NCBI GenBank assembly: GCA_046483125.1
Contig: JAWODU010000122.1
Location: 1-31,446, forward strand
Reading direction: 5' to 3'
Length of the DNA stretch: 31,446 bases
Source: JAWODU01 sp046483125
Lineage (GTDB): Bacteria; Verrucomicrobiota; Kiritimatiellia; UBA8416; JAWODU01
Shown one piece after another: positions 16,701 through 25,306 of the stretch (the stretch's first letter is position 1; every line of letters starts with the position of its first letter). The position numbers were made by a program, and so were the translations under genes. The notes beneath the pieces were generated by a model that worked only from the letters and a program-made list of their open reading frames with translations, was not told where the DNA came from and searched no databases.

Positions 16701-18506
16701 ATGTTCGCGCTCCATTAATTCCAGCAGTGAGGTCATCGACGCATTCTCATCCAGGGAAATGGACATGTTGCCGGCCTGCTTGAGAATCTCTTCGTAGACG
16801 CCCCCCTCGATGGCAACGCCTCCCCCGGGCCCGGATTGTACGGCGGCCGCGGCGCGGGCGAATGATTCACGCAGAAATTCAAGCACTATGAGCCTTCGTC
16901 TCTCGTTTTCGCCGCGGGCAAAAGCGGTGACATGAATATTCACAGGCCGCGATTCCCCGTCATTGCCGGCTGAGTCCCGCGCCCTGACTATCATGAGAAT
17001 GTTATCTCCCGGAACGGCGGCGGCCGCCCCGAGATCAAGTGTGGAAGACAGGCGGGCTTTTTTTACTTCGCCTTCAGGTATTTCTACGGGTATTTCCCTG
17101 AAAGACGCGGTGTCGTCCAGTTCCGGATTCAGCACGTACTGAATAAAGACGCTCTCTATGCCGAGGTCGTCTTCCACTCTGAATTGAACGGGGACCAGCT
17201 CACCCGGAACGCTGGAGAAATCACCCGAAGGATAATCCAGGCGCACCGCCGGTTCCTGGTCCTGCCGGGCGCGCAGGGCAAACCTGGCCGGTTCGATATT
17301 CGCGAAACCCCGATCGTTAACCACCTTTATTTCGAACTCGACATCCTGCCTGAATTCAAAGGAATAACGCCCCTCCCGTTCCTCCCTGTACCACTCCGGC
17401 CTTTCTTCCTTTTTATCGTTTACTATGATTTGCCTTGTGGGTACGTCCTGGTCCACGGTAAACCGCGTTTCCACCTTGCTCCCGGGATATACGCGTACCG
17501 CTCCGGCCGCGTTTGTGACCGTACGCTCCGGCAGGGAGGTATAGGCGGGCGGGGTGATCCTGAGGCTGATGCCCGTGATACGGGGCTGTGCCACTACTTC
17601 GGCCAGGTATATGGCGGTCTGCGCGTCGGCGCACCTCACGGAGAACCTGAAGCTTTCCTGCAGGTCCGTTCTCGAGAACACGAACAGCGTACGCTGTATG
17701 CGGTTCATGGTATGCACTTCGCCGTCCTCAGCCGGCTTTTCCCCGCCAACACTAGAGAGTGTTATCAGGCAGCGGCTCTGGGAAGCGCCCATGAGATCGA
17801 AAAGCCACCGCAGTCCCCGCGGCACCTCCCCGCGGGTCCTTGCCTGAAGCACGACCTCGCCGCCTTTGCCTGCAACGGGCGACTCGGGAGTTATTTCAAC
17901 ACGCACGAAACTCGGCTTGGGCAGGTTTGCTCCCGGCGTGAAAAAACGCTGAAGCATGAGGGGGAATTGATATCCCGGCGCCGCCAGCATCAAAAAATAC
18001 ACAGCCAGCACAGCCGCCGTTATCCAGCCCAAAACCCGGAACCGCCTGTCCAGCACAAGCTTCGACCCGATAAACGAAACACTGTGAGTGGCGGTTTCCT
18101 TTTCCAGCTGTGCCATGAGCGCGGCGTGCACCTTCGATTCGGCCTCCGTCCTGCCGCCCCCGCTCATATCCGCCAGGGTAACGTAACGCTCTGAAACATC
18201 CGGAGACATACGGCTTTCCAGCTCGTAGGCGACGCGTCTCAGGCTGGCCCGTCTTACTCCGAAAAAGACCAGGAGCACAATCGTGTAAATTACTCCCGCG
18301 GCGTGCACGATTCCGGAAAGCACCGTCCGGGTGGAACGCTCAAGAAACAGGAACCTGTCCAGGTGTATCACCACCAGGGCGAGAAGCAGGTAAACGGCGG
18401 CCGCCGAAAGGACAACCCTCAAAAGCTCATACAGCCTTTTGCGGCGGTAGAACTCCCTGAAGCGTTTTGCTACCGGTTCGGGCAGATTGTCCAGTTGAAG
18501 CCTCAT
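13770..18506 (-). CDS. Very large membrane-anchored coiled-coil protein, DUF4175-like N-terminus
   Basis: The start is placed at ATG 18506, one base after the upstream stop (a TTG at 18515 overlaps that gene); this gives 1578 residues. Three membrane helices lie at ~31-49, ~62-83 and ~160-180. Next come beta-sandwich-like regions with phrases typical of DUF4175-type proteins (ITPPAYTSLPERTV, VEDDLGIESVFIQYV). From ~550 to ~1500 there are long charged helices with heptad character, e.g. around LTADRERVERERRSIVSRF. Most of the mass should be periplasmic, anchored in the inner membrane. A structural or scaffold partner of the VWA proteins encoded just upstream is inferred from position; no enzymatic motif is visible. 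A very long plus-strand open frame overlaps it but is a shadow. Confidence 0.88.
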   Translation of the reverse strand: MRLQLDNLPEPVAKRFREFYRRKRLYELLRVVLSAAAVYLLLALVVIHLDRFLFLERSTRTVLSGIVHAAGVIYTIVLLVFFGVRRASLRRVAYELESRMSPDVSERYVTLADMSGGGRTEAESKVHAALMAQLEKETATHSVSFIGSKLVLDRRFRVLGWITAAVLAVYFLMLAAPGYQFPLMLQRFFTPGANLPKPSFVRVEITPESPVAGKGGEVVLQARTRGEVPRGLRWLFDLMGASQSRCLITLSSVGGEKPAEDGEVHTMNRIQRTLFVFSRTDLQESFRFSVRCADAQTAIYLAEVVAQPRITGISLRITPPAYTSLPERTVTNAAGAVRVYPGSKVETRFTVDQDVPTRQIIVNDKKEERPEWYREEREGRYSFEFRQDVEFEIKVVNDRGFANIEPARFALRARQDQEPAVRLDYPSGDFSSVPGELVPVQFRVEDDLGIESVFIQYVLNPELDDTASFREIPVEIPEGEVKKARLSSTLDLGAAAAVPGDNILMIVRARDSAGNDGESRPVNIHVTAFARGENERRRLIVLEFLRESFARAAAAVQSGPGGGVAIEGGVYEEILKQAGNMSISLDENASMTSLLELMEREHHFTDLPRHKEDMRMLAGLARYSAAGESPESIRKRLAAVAGVIPSLTVFRQARNLTWRLFGLGYEIESIGKRMDELTADRERVERERRSIVSRFLRETVSAARKDEKLKQLGKEVLELKEQQSDVREKLDSIRRKPSPDGLPDALRGTGLMGPEAIDEEEQPEPSDKEIKLNREVVQLENRIREATREITEGVEKIARSSAPEERQGLRLLDVNSLVRFAVRSSVEAVAGDNPDTAVRRLTGRYLQSVKSRKGTREEAMDRRTALYLESVQDVGDALIELADRGARFDGERIRELQGNLVSSVYVVARASESLGKRRHGLEKVRENLDVILKEVVPELPDLAPVETQARKRLVSAYNGVLESAARAKMENSGKWLRSDMELAGRNPFACFGYYALRLRILSDLRAVNRDRVTDISAVPGAEEERRAMRMLAFEWELADVLEVERISDREKALAAALIALEAVQYLDFSNSSALEECRKRVRQYDSAGPTRLPAGSLGSLCDLERSGRSLEEAESMIAGAWRRDISLPGTVERLKSLAEKIEATVAKFRSAKRALTEQSGDYVRSLRSVLSQVRRDAEEAGEIADILGIELAYLRSGEKQEERERMFLALRERIGRYRVQRGRPLARLENMAGGQMSASDLQTAGMEIDVLSRNHNNLRQGLVRLVEDFESGALAQAQEKYPLLREFDDTRRLIGITEELAGSDNPGEVADRFLEAFPEAVVQFIAARMPLLISARDNLAECSTILDARRPDVKKYGETLKKAETALESFRKTVGLSGDGELQQKLTASTREILNRISDLGAGIEGDRMDIRRRQFLVVETTKQAEELIRILDSASAIRRLSGKLRFQGGPDDIWTRDNRTSALYSARRLGRQVSHARHSAVMGVLSALENRPRPEKFESAFGWSLFEYRVVRSPLTGPVVTISVSGERDGEVKNPLRLWLIQQLNEARKEAAREDTLKHYEEVTLEWVDSMKDFLRY

Positions 18507-18507
18507 A

Positions 18508-21135
18508 TCAAACAAGTCCTGCCAGTTTTCTCCACACCCATTCCACGGTTATCAGCATCACGATCAGCGCCAGGACCACTCCCGAATCCCACAGGCGGAA
18601 GATTTCCTCTTTTTTCTCTATTCTCTGCTTGGGCTCCGTCCCGGACAGGATACGCAGTATATCGGCAAAGGACCCCGTCTTTCCTCCCGTGTCCGAGCAT
18701 ATTCGAGCGATGTCCGCGGTCTTTCTCGCGAAATAGTGCATCTCGGGATACCGTTCAACCACTTCAATGGGTTCGGTTTCCGAGGCCTGATCTCCATCGA
18801 CGCGAACGCGAATGGTCCCGGCGGGCAGAGTGTTGAACACCGCCCTGCCGAGGGCGGCGCCGGGCCTTGTTTTTTCAACGTTCGAACGGGCAACCGTTTC
18901 ACGGCCTGCAACTGCCTCCACCACGGTATTCGTAGGGACCCCGGGGATCCACACCTGCATTCCCTGGCGCGTAGTCAGAACGTGTGACTCGAGAAGCAGT
19001 TCCCTGGCCTTCCCCTCCGTGTACATTGTATCGGCGTCCACGCACCAGGCCGCAAGGTTGACGTAAAGTGCCCCGTGCGCCGCCAGCGCCGACGGGTTAA
19101 GCCGCTTCCACAGCTTTTCGCTTTCGAGGCAGGCAATCTTGCCTTCACCCGCGTAACGGACCGACAACACGGCTCTTCCTCCGGGTCTGTCCAGCAGAAG
19201 CGCATGGGCCTGCGGGTAGAGGCCCGCGATTTCTTTCTGTTCTTCAGTCTCCACTTCGACGGACAGCCGCCTCGTCAGGGGCTGCAGCGCGCCCACCCCC
19301 GTCAGGCACATATCATCCAGGCTCACCATGTCTTCTGCCTGCCGGTTTACCGGTATGAAATCCTCACCCAGCGCCCCGGAGGCCGCCTCCGCCGCGCCGG
19401 CGCCCAGAAGGAAACAGCTCTTCCCTTCCTTACTCACAAAGTCGCCGATCCAGCGCCATTCTTCTGCGCCCAGAAGATCAGGCGGAATCTCGCCCAGGAT
19501 CAACAGGTCGTACATCCGCAGGGCGGACATGTCCTGCGGCCATGTGCCCTTCCGGCTTCCGCGGACAAGTTTCCCCTTTTCCCCGGCCAGTACTATAATG
19601 TCGTTGAGTTCCACGTAATCGAGGCGTCTGAATATATTCAGAGCGAACCGTGTTTCCCACCGCGGCTTCCAATCCAGAAACAGAACCCTGATCTTCTCTT
19701 CGCGTACTCCCACGCAGAAATCGACGGCGTTGTTGCGTCGGGGAACAACTTCTTCCGTTTCCGACTCAACTTCGGCGCTGTACCTGAACAGTCCTGTTTC
19801 CGCCGGACTCACCGGGAGAACAAGTTCCATATATCCGTCGGCGGCGGTGACCTTCTTTTCGGAAACCACCTGCGTCGCGCGCCGGATTCGAACGGAAAGC
19901 GGGCTCTTTTCAGGTACGGCAGTTTTAAGCCGGACGCGGAAAGCGGCCTCCCTGCCTTTCAAGGCGTACGGCGGCGCGACAACGCCGACTATCGCCACAT
20001 CGTTCGGTTCCGCGGTGTCCCCGGCCATTGCCCCGTATACGGGGGCGCGTTTCCGCACAGCGGTTTGCGTGAGAGATTCAGGTTTTTCGTCAGACAGGTC
20101 CCGCCCGTCGGAAATCACGACCACGGCCGTAACCGGAAAATCGTTTTCTTCGGTCAGCAGGGAACGGCATCTTCCGACAATATCTGTTTCGCCCTTTCTG
20201 GCCTCAACGTTTTCAAAATCAAATTCGGCCAGCGACGTTCTCTTGCCTTCCATCATACTGACAAGCCTGAAAGCCTGGCCGGGGAAATGCTTCGGCAGTT
20301 CCTCGCGTATGTTCGCAAGGGCTTCCGCCGCCAGGTTCAGCCTCGGCGTCCCGCGAATCTCGCGCACAGCCTCCATGAGAGCTTGGCGTCCTCTGGTTCC
20401 AGCCGCGTCGTCGGCCGCGGCCTGCAGGCGCAGGAACTGAAGTTCCACTTCCGCGAGATCGGCGCATACGGAATCGAATACCCGACTGCCCGCGTGCCTG
20501 TTGCCGGTGAACAGGGAATTGCAGCGGACCCGCAGGAGTTCAAGAGAATCCAGCACCTCTTCGACCTCGGTTCCGGCCCCCTCCACGGTGCCGCCGCTCT
20601 GTCCGGCATCCCCGGCAATTTTTTCAAAGTCCGATGCCACGGCCGTTTGCACTTCTTCGGTCCTCTCCCAGAAAGAGTCTTTCTTCCTGTCTCCCGTTCT
20701 GGACAGCGGCTGGTAGCGTCTCAGGCGCATTTCGACGCCCCGCACCGTTTCCGCCAGGTCGGCAAGAGGCTGGGGCACACCCTCCACTGGTCCCCTCAGG
20801 CGCCGGTAAAGGCGGACGGCCTCGTGTTCGTCCAGACCAGTGTCATTCACGGACATGCTTTCCGAATCGTCCATTACCAGCAGTACCCGGCCCGGGTAGG
20901 TCAGGATTTCGCGAAGTATAAGACTTGGCCGGAAAGCGAGAAAAGCGATGCCCGCCAGTATCAGGTATCTCAACGCGGGGAGAAGAACGGCGTTGAGGCC
21001 GGACAGGACGCCCCGTTCCTTCCCGTAAAGACTCCATGCCAGGACGAGAACCGCCGGAATGACCAGAAGAAGCCACCACGGTGAAATTTCCGAGGCGTAC
21101 TGCAGGTCTATTTCTGTTGCTCTTATCGGACGCAT
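18508..21135 (-). CDS. Membrane VWA protein with GATase1-like region
   Basis: This protein has 875 residues from ATG 21135, with AAAGGT close upstream. Two membrane helices at ~20-37 and ~50-70 precede a von Willebrand A domain whose metal-site motif DDSESM (89-94, D-x-S-x-S) is intact; AVVVISDGRDLSDE is a later strand of that domain. A beta-sandwich section follows (~385-480). Then comes a class I glutamine-amidotransferase-like fold (KIRVLFLDWKPRWETRFA, YDLLILGEIP, GKSCFLLGAG), and a last helix at ~848-870. At the nucleophile-elbow position there is LLGAGAAE without the catalytic Cys, so amidotransferase activity is not expected. This architecture is common beside MoxR/BatA clusters in PVC bacteria. 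The next gene starts one base after its stop. Confidence 0.88.
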   Translation of the reverse strand: MRPIRATEIDLQYASEISPWWLLLVIPAVLVLAWSLYGKERGVLSGLNAVLLPALRYLILAGIAFLAFRPSLILREILTYPGRVLLVMDDSESMSVNDTGLDEHEAVRLYRRLRGPVEGVPQPLADLAETVRGVEMRLRRYQPLSRTGDRKKDSFWERTEEVQTAVASDFEKIAGDAGQSGGTVEGAGTEVEEVLDSLELLRVRCNSLFTGNRHAGSRVFDSVCADLAEVELQFLRLQAAADDAAGTRGRQALMEAVREIRGTPRLNLAAEALANIREELPKHFPGQAFRLVSMMEGKRTSLAEFDFENVEARKGETDIVGRCRSLLTEENDFPVTAVVVISDGRDLSDEKPESLTQTAVRKRAPVYGAMAGDTAEPNDVAIVGVVAPPYALKGREAAFRVRLKTAVPEKSPLSVRIRRATQVVSEKKVTAADGYMELVLPVSPAETGLFRYSAEVESETEEVVPRRNNAVDFCVGVREEKIRVLFLDWKPRWETRFALNIFRRLDYVELNDIIVLAGEKGKLVRGSRKGTWPQDMSALRMYDLLILGEIPPDLLGAEEWRWIGDFVSKEGKSCFLLGAGAAEAASGALGEDFIPVNRQAEDMVSLDDMCLTGVGALQPLTRRLSVEVETEEQKEIAGLYPQAHALLLDRPGGRAVLSVRYAGEGKIACLESEKLWKRLNPSALAAHGALYVNLAAWCVDADTMYTEGKARELLLESHVLTTRQGMQVWIPGVPTNTVVEAVAGRETVARSNVEKTRPGAALGRAVFNTLPAGTIRVRVDGDQASETEPIEVVERYPEMHYFARKTADIARICSDTGGKTGSFADILRILSGTEPKQRIEKKEEIFRLWDSGVVLALIVMLITVEWVWRKLAGLV

Positions 21136-21150
21136 TTTACCTTTGCCTTG

Positions 21151-23280
21151 TTACACAAATCTTCTCTGCATTGCCATCTCCCCCAGGAGCAGTGCCAGAA
21201 GCACCCCCATGACCCATCCGTACCGTTCCCTGCCCCTTCGCGACGAAGCAAGTATCGTGTTGAGTTCGTCCCAGGAAGCCGCTTCGGCCAGTTCCAGTTT
21301 TTCCACGACACGCGTTTTCAGATCCGCTTGCATCGGCGCGAGGTCCGAATCCGTTCTCGCGCCCTGTATTCCGTACCAGAATCGTTCGTGACCGTCGGTA
21401 CGCACAACCAGAACCGAGGCGTGGCCGCTCCGGTCCGCGCCGCCGGGAAGCGTGGCGACGGGACCCCATGACGTGTTCTCCACGTTCATGGACCTGGATT
21501 CGCCGCCGCCCGTATCAAACTGTACTCCTGCCGGTGCCTTCTCCTCCTTCAGCCGGAGTTTCACCGGCACGCCGGTCGCGACGGTTCTCGGATAAATCCC
21601 GGCCGAGTGCCCGGCCATCAGCACGCGCGCCGCCAGCGCATAGCCGGTCTCTCTCACGATAAGACTGTTGTTCCGGCAGTTCAGCCCCGCGGCAAGCAAT
21701 ATGACCGAGCCTATGCCCTGTTCCCGAACAAGAGCAAACGGACTGCCGTCGTTGAAGGAAGCGAGGACGCCGCAGTCCTCTGCGGGTTCACGCAGTTCAA
21801 ACCAGGAATAGAACCTGACGGCCGTTATGTCCCCGTCGTCCATCGTTTCAAAGGAACGGAGGGGTGCCGTTTTGAATCCGCTCCGGGACAACTGCTGGAA
21901 CTCCTCGCCGCCGAGCGGCTCAACGTGCAGTGGACCCAGACGCGCCGGCATAATTCCGCTTCCGGCCAGGATATCGTTCCACGATCCGGAATTGACCGTG
22001 TCGTCCGGGGCAAGAAGCACGCATCCCCCGGACCGCACAAACCCGTGGAGCTTCTCTGCAAGGGACGCGGAAAGCGACGATCCGCCGTCCACTATCACGA
22101 TATCCGCCTCGCGCATTTTCTCCCCGGGACAATCCGGCGGGCAGGGAGGCAGGACCTCGAAGCGGGCCCGCCTGGAATATGTTCCGCCGCTTTGCTCCAT
22201 GCGTTCTGAAACCTGCGCCATGAGCTGAAGAAAACCGAATGAAGAATCAAACTTCCCGCTTTTCGCGGGGTCCCTGATAACCAGCACCGACAGCCCGTCA
22301 GTTACCTCCAGGCCGGCCGACATCGTGTTGTCGTAGGGAAGCACGTCATCGGCCAGTCGTCCGCTCACGTAATGGGACCCGGTTTCTTCGAATCTTATAT
22401 CGGCATGGGCCCATGCTTCCTGGCCCGGCAGAAGCGAAAGCCGCTTTTTCGAAGCATGCCTGCCGCCCGCCATTATGTCCACCTCCAGGTCTTCTACAGG
22501 GGTTTCGGCGAAATTCTTTACCCGCACAAAGACCCGGCACGGGTGGCCCGCCAGTACCCGTTCGTGGCTTACCTCCACCCTTGTTACCGCGGCATTCTCG
22601 CGGTCGGCCGTCGAGACGTTGACCCAGTAGAAAGTGAGATCGCCCCCCGCGGGTATTTCCACCTTATCCATGCCTCTCCACGAAACAGCCTGGTCGTCCC
22701 CGACAATGTATATCTCCGTCTTACGGCCGCCCACGCGGTTCAGTACTTCCTCCAGCGCCGCCGCAAGCGAGATGCCCGTTTCCTCCGGCTCAAGGCTTTC
22801 GATGATTTCAGCGGATTGTTCGGCGCTCTCAACCGGCGCGTCCCCGACAATCCACCTGGGAGCCCTTCCCGCCAGACATAATGACCATTTCTCGCCGCGG
22901 CCCCACGTCGCGGTGAGTTTGTTCATAACTTCCCCGGCCTTTCTCCATTGCGTCTTCTTTCCTTCCCCGGCCAGCATGCTGTACGACCCGTCCACCAGCA
23001 GGACACGATGCACTCCCGTTCCGGTCAACGCGGCCGTGGCCGCCCGCGTGATCGGACGCGCGAATGCCGTGACCAGCGCCGCCAGCGCCAGCACGCGAAG
23101 CGCGATAAGAATGATCTGTTCGAGGTACAGGTGTTTCTTGAGGCGTTCAAGCGCCCGTTCCAGCACATAGTTGGCGCCCCAGGGCACCTTGAGGGAACGG
23201 AACCGCATAAGGTAATAGATGATGATGGGAATGGCGCCCAGCGCCAGAGCGTAAAGAAGTGCTGGATGAACAAAACTCAT
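21151..23280 (-). CDS. BatA-type N-terminal membrane domain plus VWA protein
   Basis: This 709-residue protein begins MSFVHPALLYALALGAIPII and includes PWGANYVLERAL, the BatA/aerotolerance N-terminal double-helix domain (two membrane helices, ~8-25 and ~55-75). A von Willebrand A domain follows with LLVDGSYSM (metal-site D97-x-S99-x-S101 intact). Around 240-330 is a CARDB-like beta-sandwich (VSHERVLAGHPCRVFVRVKN), then a ThuA/GATase-like stretch containing ADIVIVDGG and FVRSGGCVLLAP, and a final membrane helix near 685-705. In MoxR/Bat systems such proteins sit in the inner membrane with the VWA domain in the periplasm. It starts 5 bases after the DUF58 gene and ends 15 bases before the next. 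Confidence 0.9.
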   Translation of the reverse strand: MSFVHPALLYALALGAIPIIIYYLMRFRSLKVPWGANYVLERALERLKKHLYLEQIILIALRVLALAALVTAFARPITRAATAALTGTGVHRVLLVDGSYSMLAGEGKKTQWRKAGEVMNKLTATWGRGEKWSLCLAGRAPRWIVGDAPVESAEQSAEIIESLEPEETGISLAAALEEVLNRVGGRKTEIYIVGDDQAVSWRGMDKVEIPAGGDLTFYWVNVSTADRENAAVTRVEVSHERVLAGHPCRVFVRVKNFAETPVEDLEVDIMAGGRHASKKRLSLLPGQEAWAHADIRFEETGSHYVSGRLADDVLPYDNTMSAGLEVTDGLSVLVIRDPAKSGKFDSSFGFLQLMAQVSERMEQSGGTYSRRARFEVLPPCPPDCPGEKMREADIVIVDGGSSLSASLAEKLHGFVRSGGCVLLAPDDTVNSGSWNDILAGSGIMPARLGPLHVEPLGGEEFQQLSRSGFKTAPLRSFETMDDGDITAVRFYSWFELREPAEDCGVLASFNDGSPFALVREQGIGSVILLAAGLNCRNNSLIVRETGYALAARVLMAGHSAGIYPRTVATGVPVKLRLKEEKAPAGVQFDTGGGESRSMNVENTSWGPVATLPGGADRSGHASVLVVRTDGHERFWYGIQGARTDSDLAPMQADLKTRVVEKLELAEAASWDELNTILASSRRGRERYGWVMGVLLALLLGEMAMQRRFV

Positions 23281-23285
23281 TGCTC

Positions 23286-24206
23286 TCAGCGTTTCGCCGC
23301 TACCTCCGTGCGGTACAACAGATATTCAGAGAGCATTGTCTCCACGCGTTCATCCGTGCGGAACGTAACAAAATGAATGTTCTGCTTGGCCGCCCATGTC
23401 TTCCATTCGTTCAAAAGGGCCCGGTATTCCTCCAGGTATATCTTCTTGAGGGGAACAGGGTCCAGCCGGTGCCTGACTGCGGGATTTTCCCTGTTTTCGA
23501 ACTGGACCCAGCGGCTGAAGGGAAAATCCTCCTCCGCCGGATCCCTGAGCTGAAAAAGCAGTACTTCGTGTCCCTGCGCCTGCAGTTGTGCCATCAACCG
23601 CTGTGGAGGCTCCGGCTCGAACATCAGGTCGGAAATCACCACAACCAGGCCCCGTCTTGCCCCCCTGTCGAAAACGGCTTTCAGGCACTTCTCAAGATTG
23701 TCCGGCCCGGCCGGCGCGGCTGACGCCAGCGTACTGAGTATCTGCACAAGGTGGGTATTCACCGATCTAACCGGAAGCCACGACAACCCCTCGGACGCGG
23801 CCAGTACCATGCCCACGGAATCTCTCTGCCGAAGAATCAGGTACGCCATGCTGGCGGCCAGCCGCGCCGCCTGGAGGAATTTGCTCGGGCCGCCTGAATC
23901 CTGGAGCATGCTCCCGCTCCGGTCCACCACTATCCTCACCGACAGGGCCGTGTCCTCTATGTATCGCTTCACGAAATACTCGTCGTGACGCGCGGACACT
24001 TTCCAGTCGATATGCTTGAGTGGATCGCCGGGCTGGTAGTTCTTGTGATGGTCGAACTCGGTGCTTACGCCCTTGCGGCGGCTCTTGTGGGCCCCGTGCA
24101 GAATACCCTGTACTACGCGGCGCGCGAAAAACTCCAGCCCCCTGAGAGAGTCCCTTACCTCGGGTTGGAGAATATCTTCAATCTGGTGATTCGCCTGAGC
24201 CGTCAT
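23286..24206 (-). CDS. DUF58 family protein
   Basis: This 306-residue soluble protein carries the DUF58 signature GVSTEFDHHKNYQPGDPLKH, followed by IDWKVSARHDEYFVKRY, and then a degenerate VWA domain with VVDRSGSM (95-100). Genes of this family nearly always sit directly downstream of moxR. The protein is thought to be a partner or substrate adaptor of the MoxR ATPase, although its biochemistry is poorly known. Here it follows moxR by 39 bases and precedes the BatA/VWA gene by 5. The ribosome-binding site is weak, so coupling within the operon is likely. Confidence 0.94.
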   Translation of the reverse strand: MTAQANHQIEDILQPEVRDSLRGLEFFARRVVQGILHGAHKSRRKGVSTEFDHHKNYQPGDPLKHIDWKVSARHDEYFVKRYIEDTALSVRIVVDRSGSMLQDSGGPSKFLQAARLAASMAYLILRQRDSVGMVLAASEGLSWLPVRSVNTHLVQILSTLASAAPAGPDNLEKCLKAVFDRGARRGLVVVISDLMFEPEPPQRLMAQLQAQGHEVLLFQLRDPAEEDFPFSRWVQFENRENPAVRHRLDPVPLKKIYLEEYRALLNEWKTWAAKQNIHFVTFRTDERVETMLSEYLLYRTEVAAKR

Positions 24207-24245
24207 TCAGCAACCACGCGCCTTTCGCTGGAATATATATACGAT

Positions 24246-25259
24246 TCAAGCCGCTGCTTCCGCCGGTTCGGGCACGGAAGAAAGGATTTCCTCTATAACG
24301 GTATCGGAATCGATGTTCTCCGCGATGGCCGCATAGTTGACTATAATCCTGTGGCGCAGGACCGGCTTGGCAACCGCCTGGATATCCGCCGTCGTTATAT
24401 GCGGCCGCCCGTTGAAAAATGCATGGGCTTTCGCGCCCAGAACCAGGTTCTGGCAGGCGCGCGGCCCGGCACCCCACGACAGCCACTTCTTGGAATAAGG
24501 CAGGCAGTAGTCCTCGCTTACCCGCGTAGCCTGAACGAGCCGTACAACGTACTGGTAAATGTCTTCACGTACCAGTACTTCGCGCACAATCCGCTGATAT
24601 TTAAGAATATCACTGCCGTCTATTACCTTCTGAGGAGGATCGCTGTAGTTGGTGGTAGTCCGGCGAAGGATTTCTATTTCCTCGTCGGTCTGAGGATAGG
24701 TAACTGTGATTTTGTACATGAATCTGTCAAGCTGGGCTTCGGGAAGATTGTACGTGCCTTCCTGCTCTATGGGGTTCTGCGTTGCAAGCACGAAAAACGG
24801 CAGATCCAGCTGGTACTTCATGTTGCCTATGGAAACCTGCTTTTCCTGCATGGCCTCAAGCAGGGCCGCCTGCGTTTTGGGCGGCGTACGGTTTATTTCG
24901 TCGGCCAGGACCATGTTGGAAAAAACGGGGCCCTTTACAAAAACGAATTCCCGCCTTCCCGTCTCCGCGTTTTCCTGAATGATTTCCGTGCCCGTGATGT
25001 CCGAAGGCATCAGGTCGGGTGTGAACTGAACGCGCCTGAAATTCACGCCGATAACCTCGGAAATCGTGGAGACCAGTAAAGTCTTGGCCAGACCCGGCAC
25101 TCCCATCAGCAGAGCGTGGTTCTGGCAGAAAATACACTGAAGCGTCAGATCCACGAGTCTTTCCTGCCCCACTATCACCTTGTGTATCTCTCGCTTGACC
25201 TTATCGATAATCTTACGGAATTCCTCCGCGGCGCCCGCGGTTTGTTCTGCGTCACTCAT
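24246..25259 (-). CDS. MoxR family AAA+ ATPase
   Basis: This is a 337-residue AAA+ ATPase of the MoxR/RavA clade, predicted to use ATP to remodel or assemble partner proteins together with VWA-domain proteins. Walker A is GVPGLAKT (53-60), Walker B is MVLADE (116-121), sensor 1 is ATQNP (159-163), and the arginine-finger region is EAQLDRF (174-180). The C-terminal lid region contains LSWGAGPRACQNL and RPHITTADIQAV. A strong AGGAG site (25267-25271) lies 7 bases before ATG 25259. The 47-base spacer upstream contains a small imperfect hairpin (25280-25306). Confidence 0.96.
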   Translation of the reverse strand: MSDAEQTAGAAEEFRKIIDKVKREIHKVIVGQERLVDLTLQCIFCQNHALLMGVPGLAKTLLVSTISEVIGVNFRRVQFTPDLMPSDITGTEIIQENAETGRREFVFVKGPVFSNMVLADEINRTPPKTQAALLEAMQEKQVSIGNMKYQLDLPFFVLATQNPIEQEGTYNLPEAQLDRFMYKITVTYPQTDEEIEILRRTTTNYSDPPQKVIDGSDILKYQRIVREVLVREDIYQYVVRLVQATRVSEDYCLPYSKKWLSWGAGPRACQNLVLGAKAHAFFNGRPHITTADIQAVAKPVLRHRIIVNYAAIAENIDSDTVIEEILSSVPEPAEAAA

Positions 25260-25306
25260 GTTCTTTCTCCTGTTTCATACCTTCGGCTTCGCCGGGTTCC
25301 TGAAGG

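Noticed and set aside
19075..21084. A 669-codon plus-strand open frame opposite the VWA/GATase-like gene
   Set aside because: It is a shadow of the minus-strand codons; the opposite strand carries the VWA metal-site motif, membrane helices and operon spacing.
25252..25278. An 8-codon leader frame (MKQEKEHE) overlapping the moxR start
   Set aside because: It has no usable ribosome-binding site of its own and its codons simply cover the strong AGGAG site of moxR; it is most likely chance.
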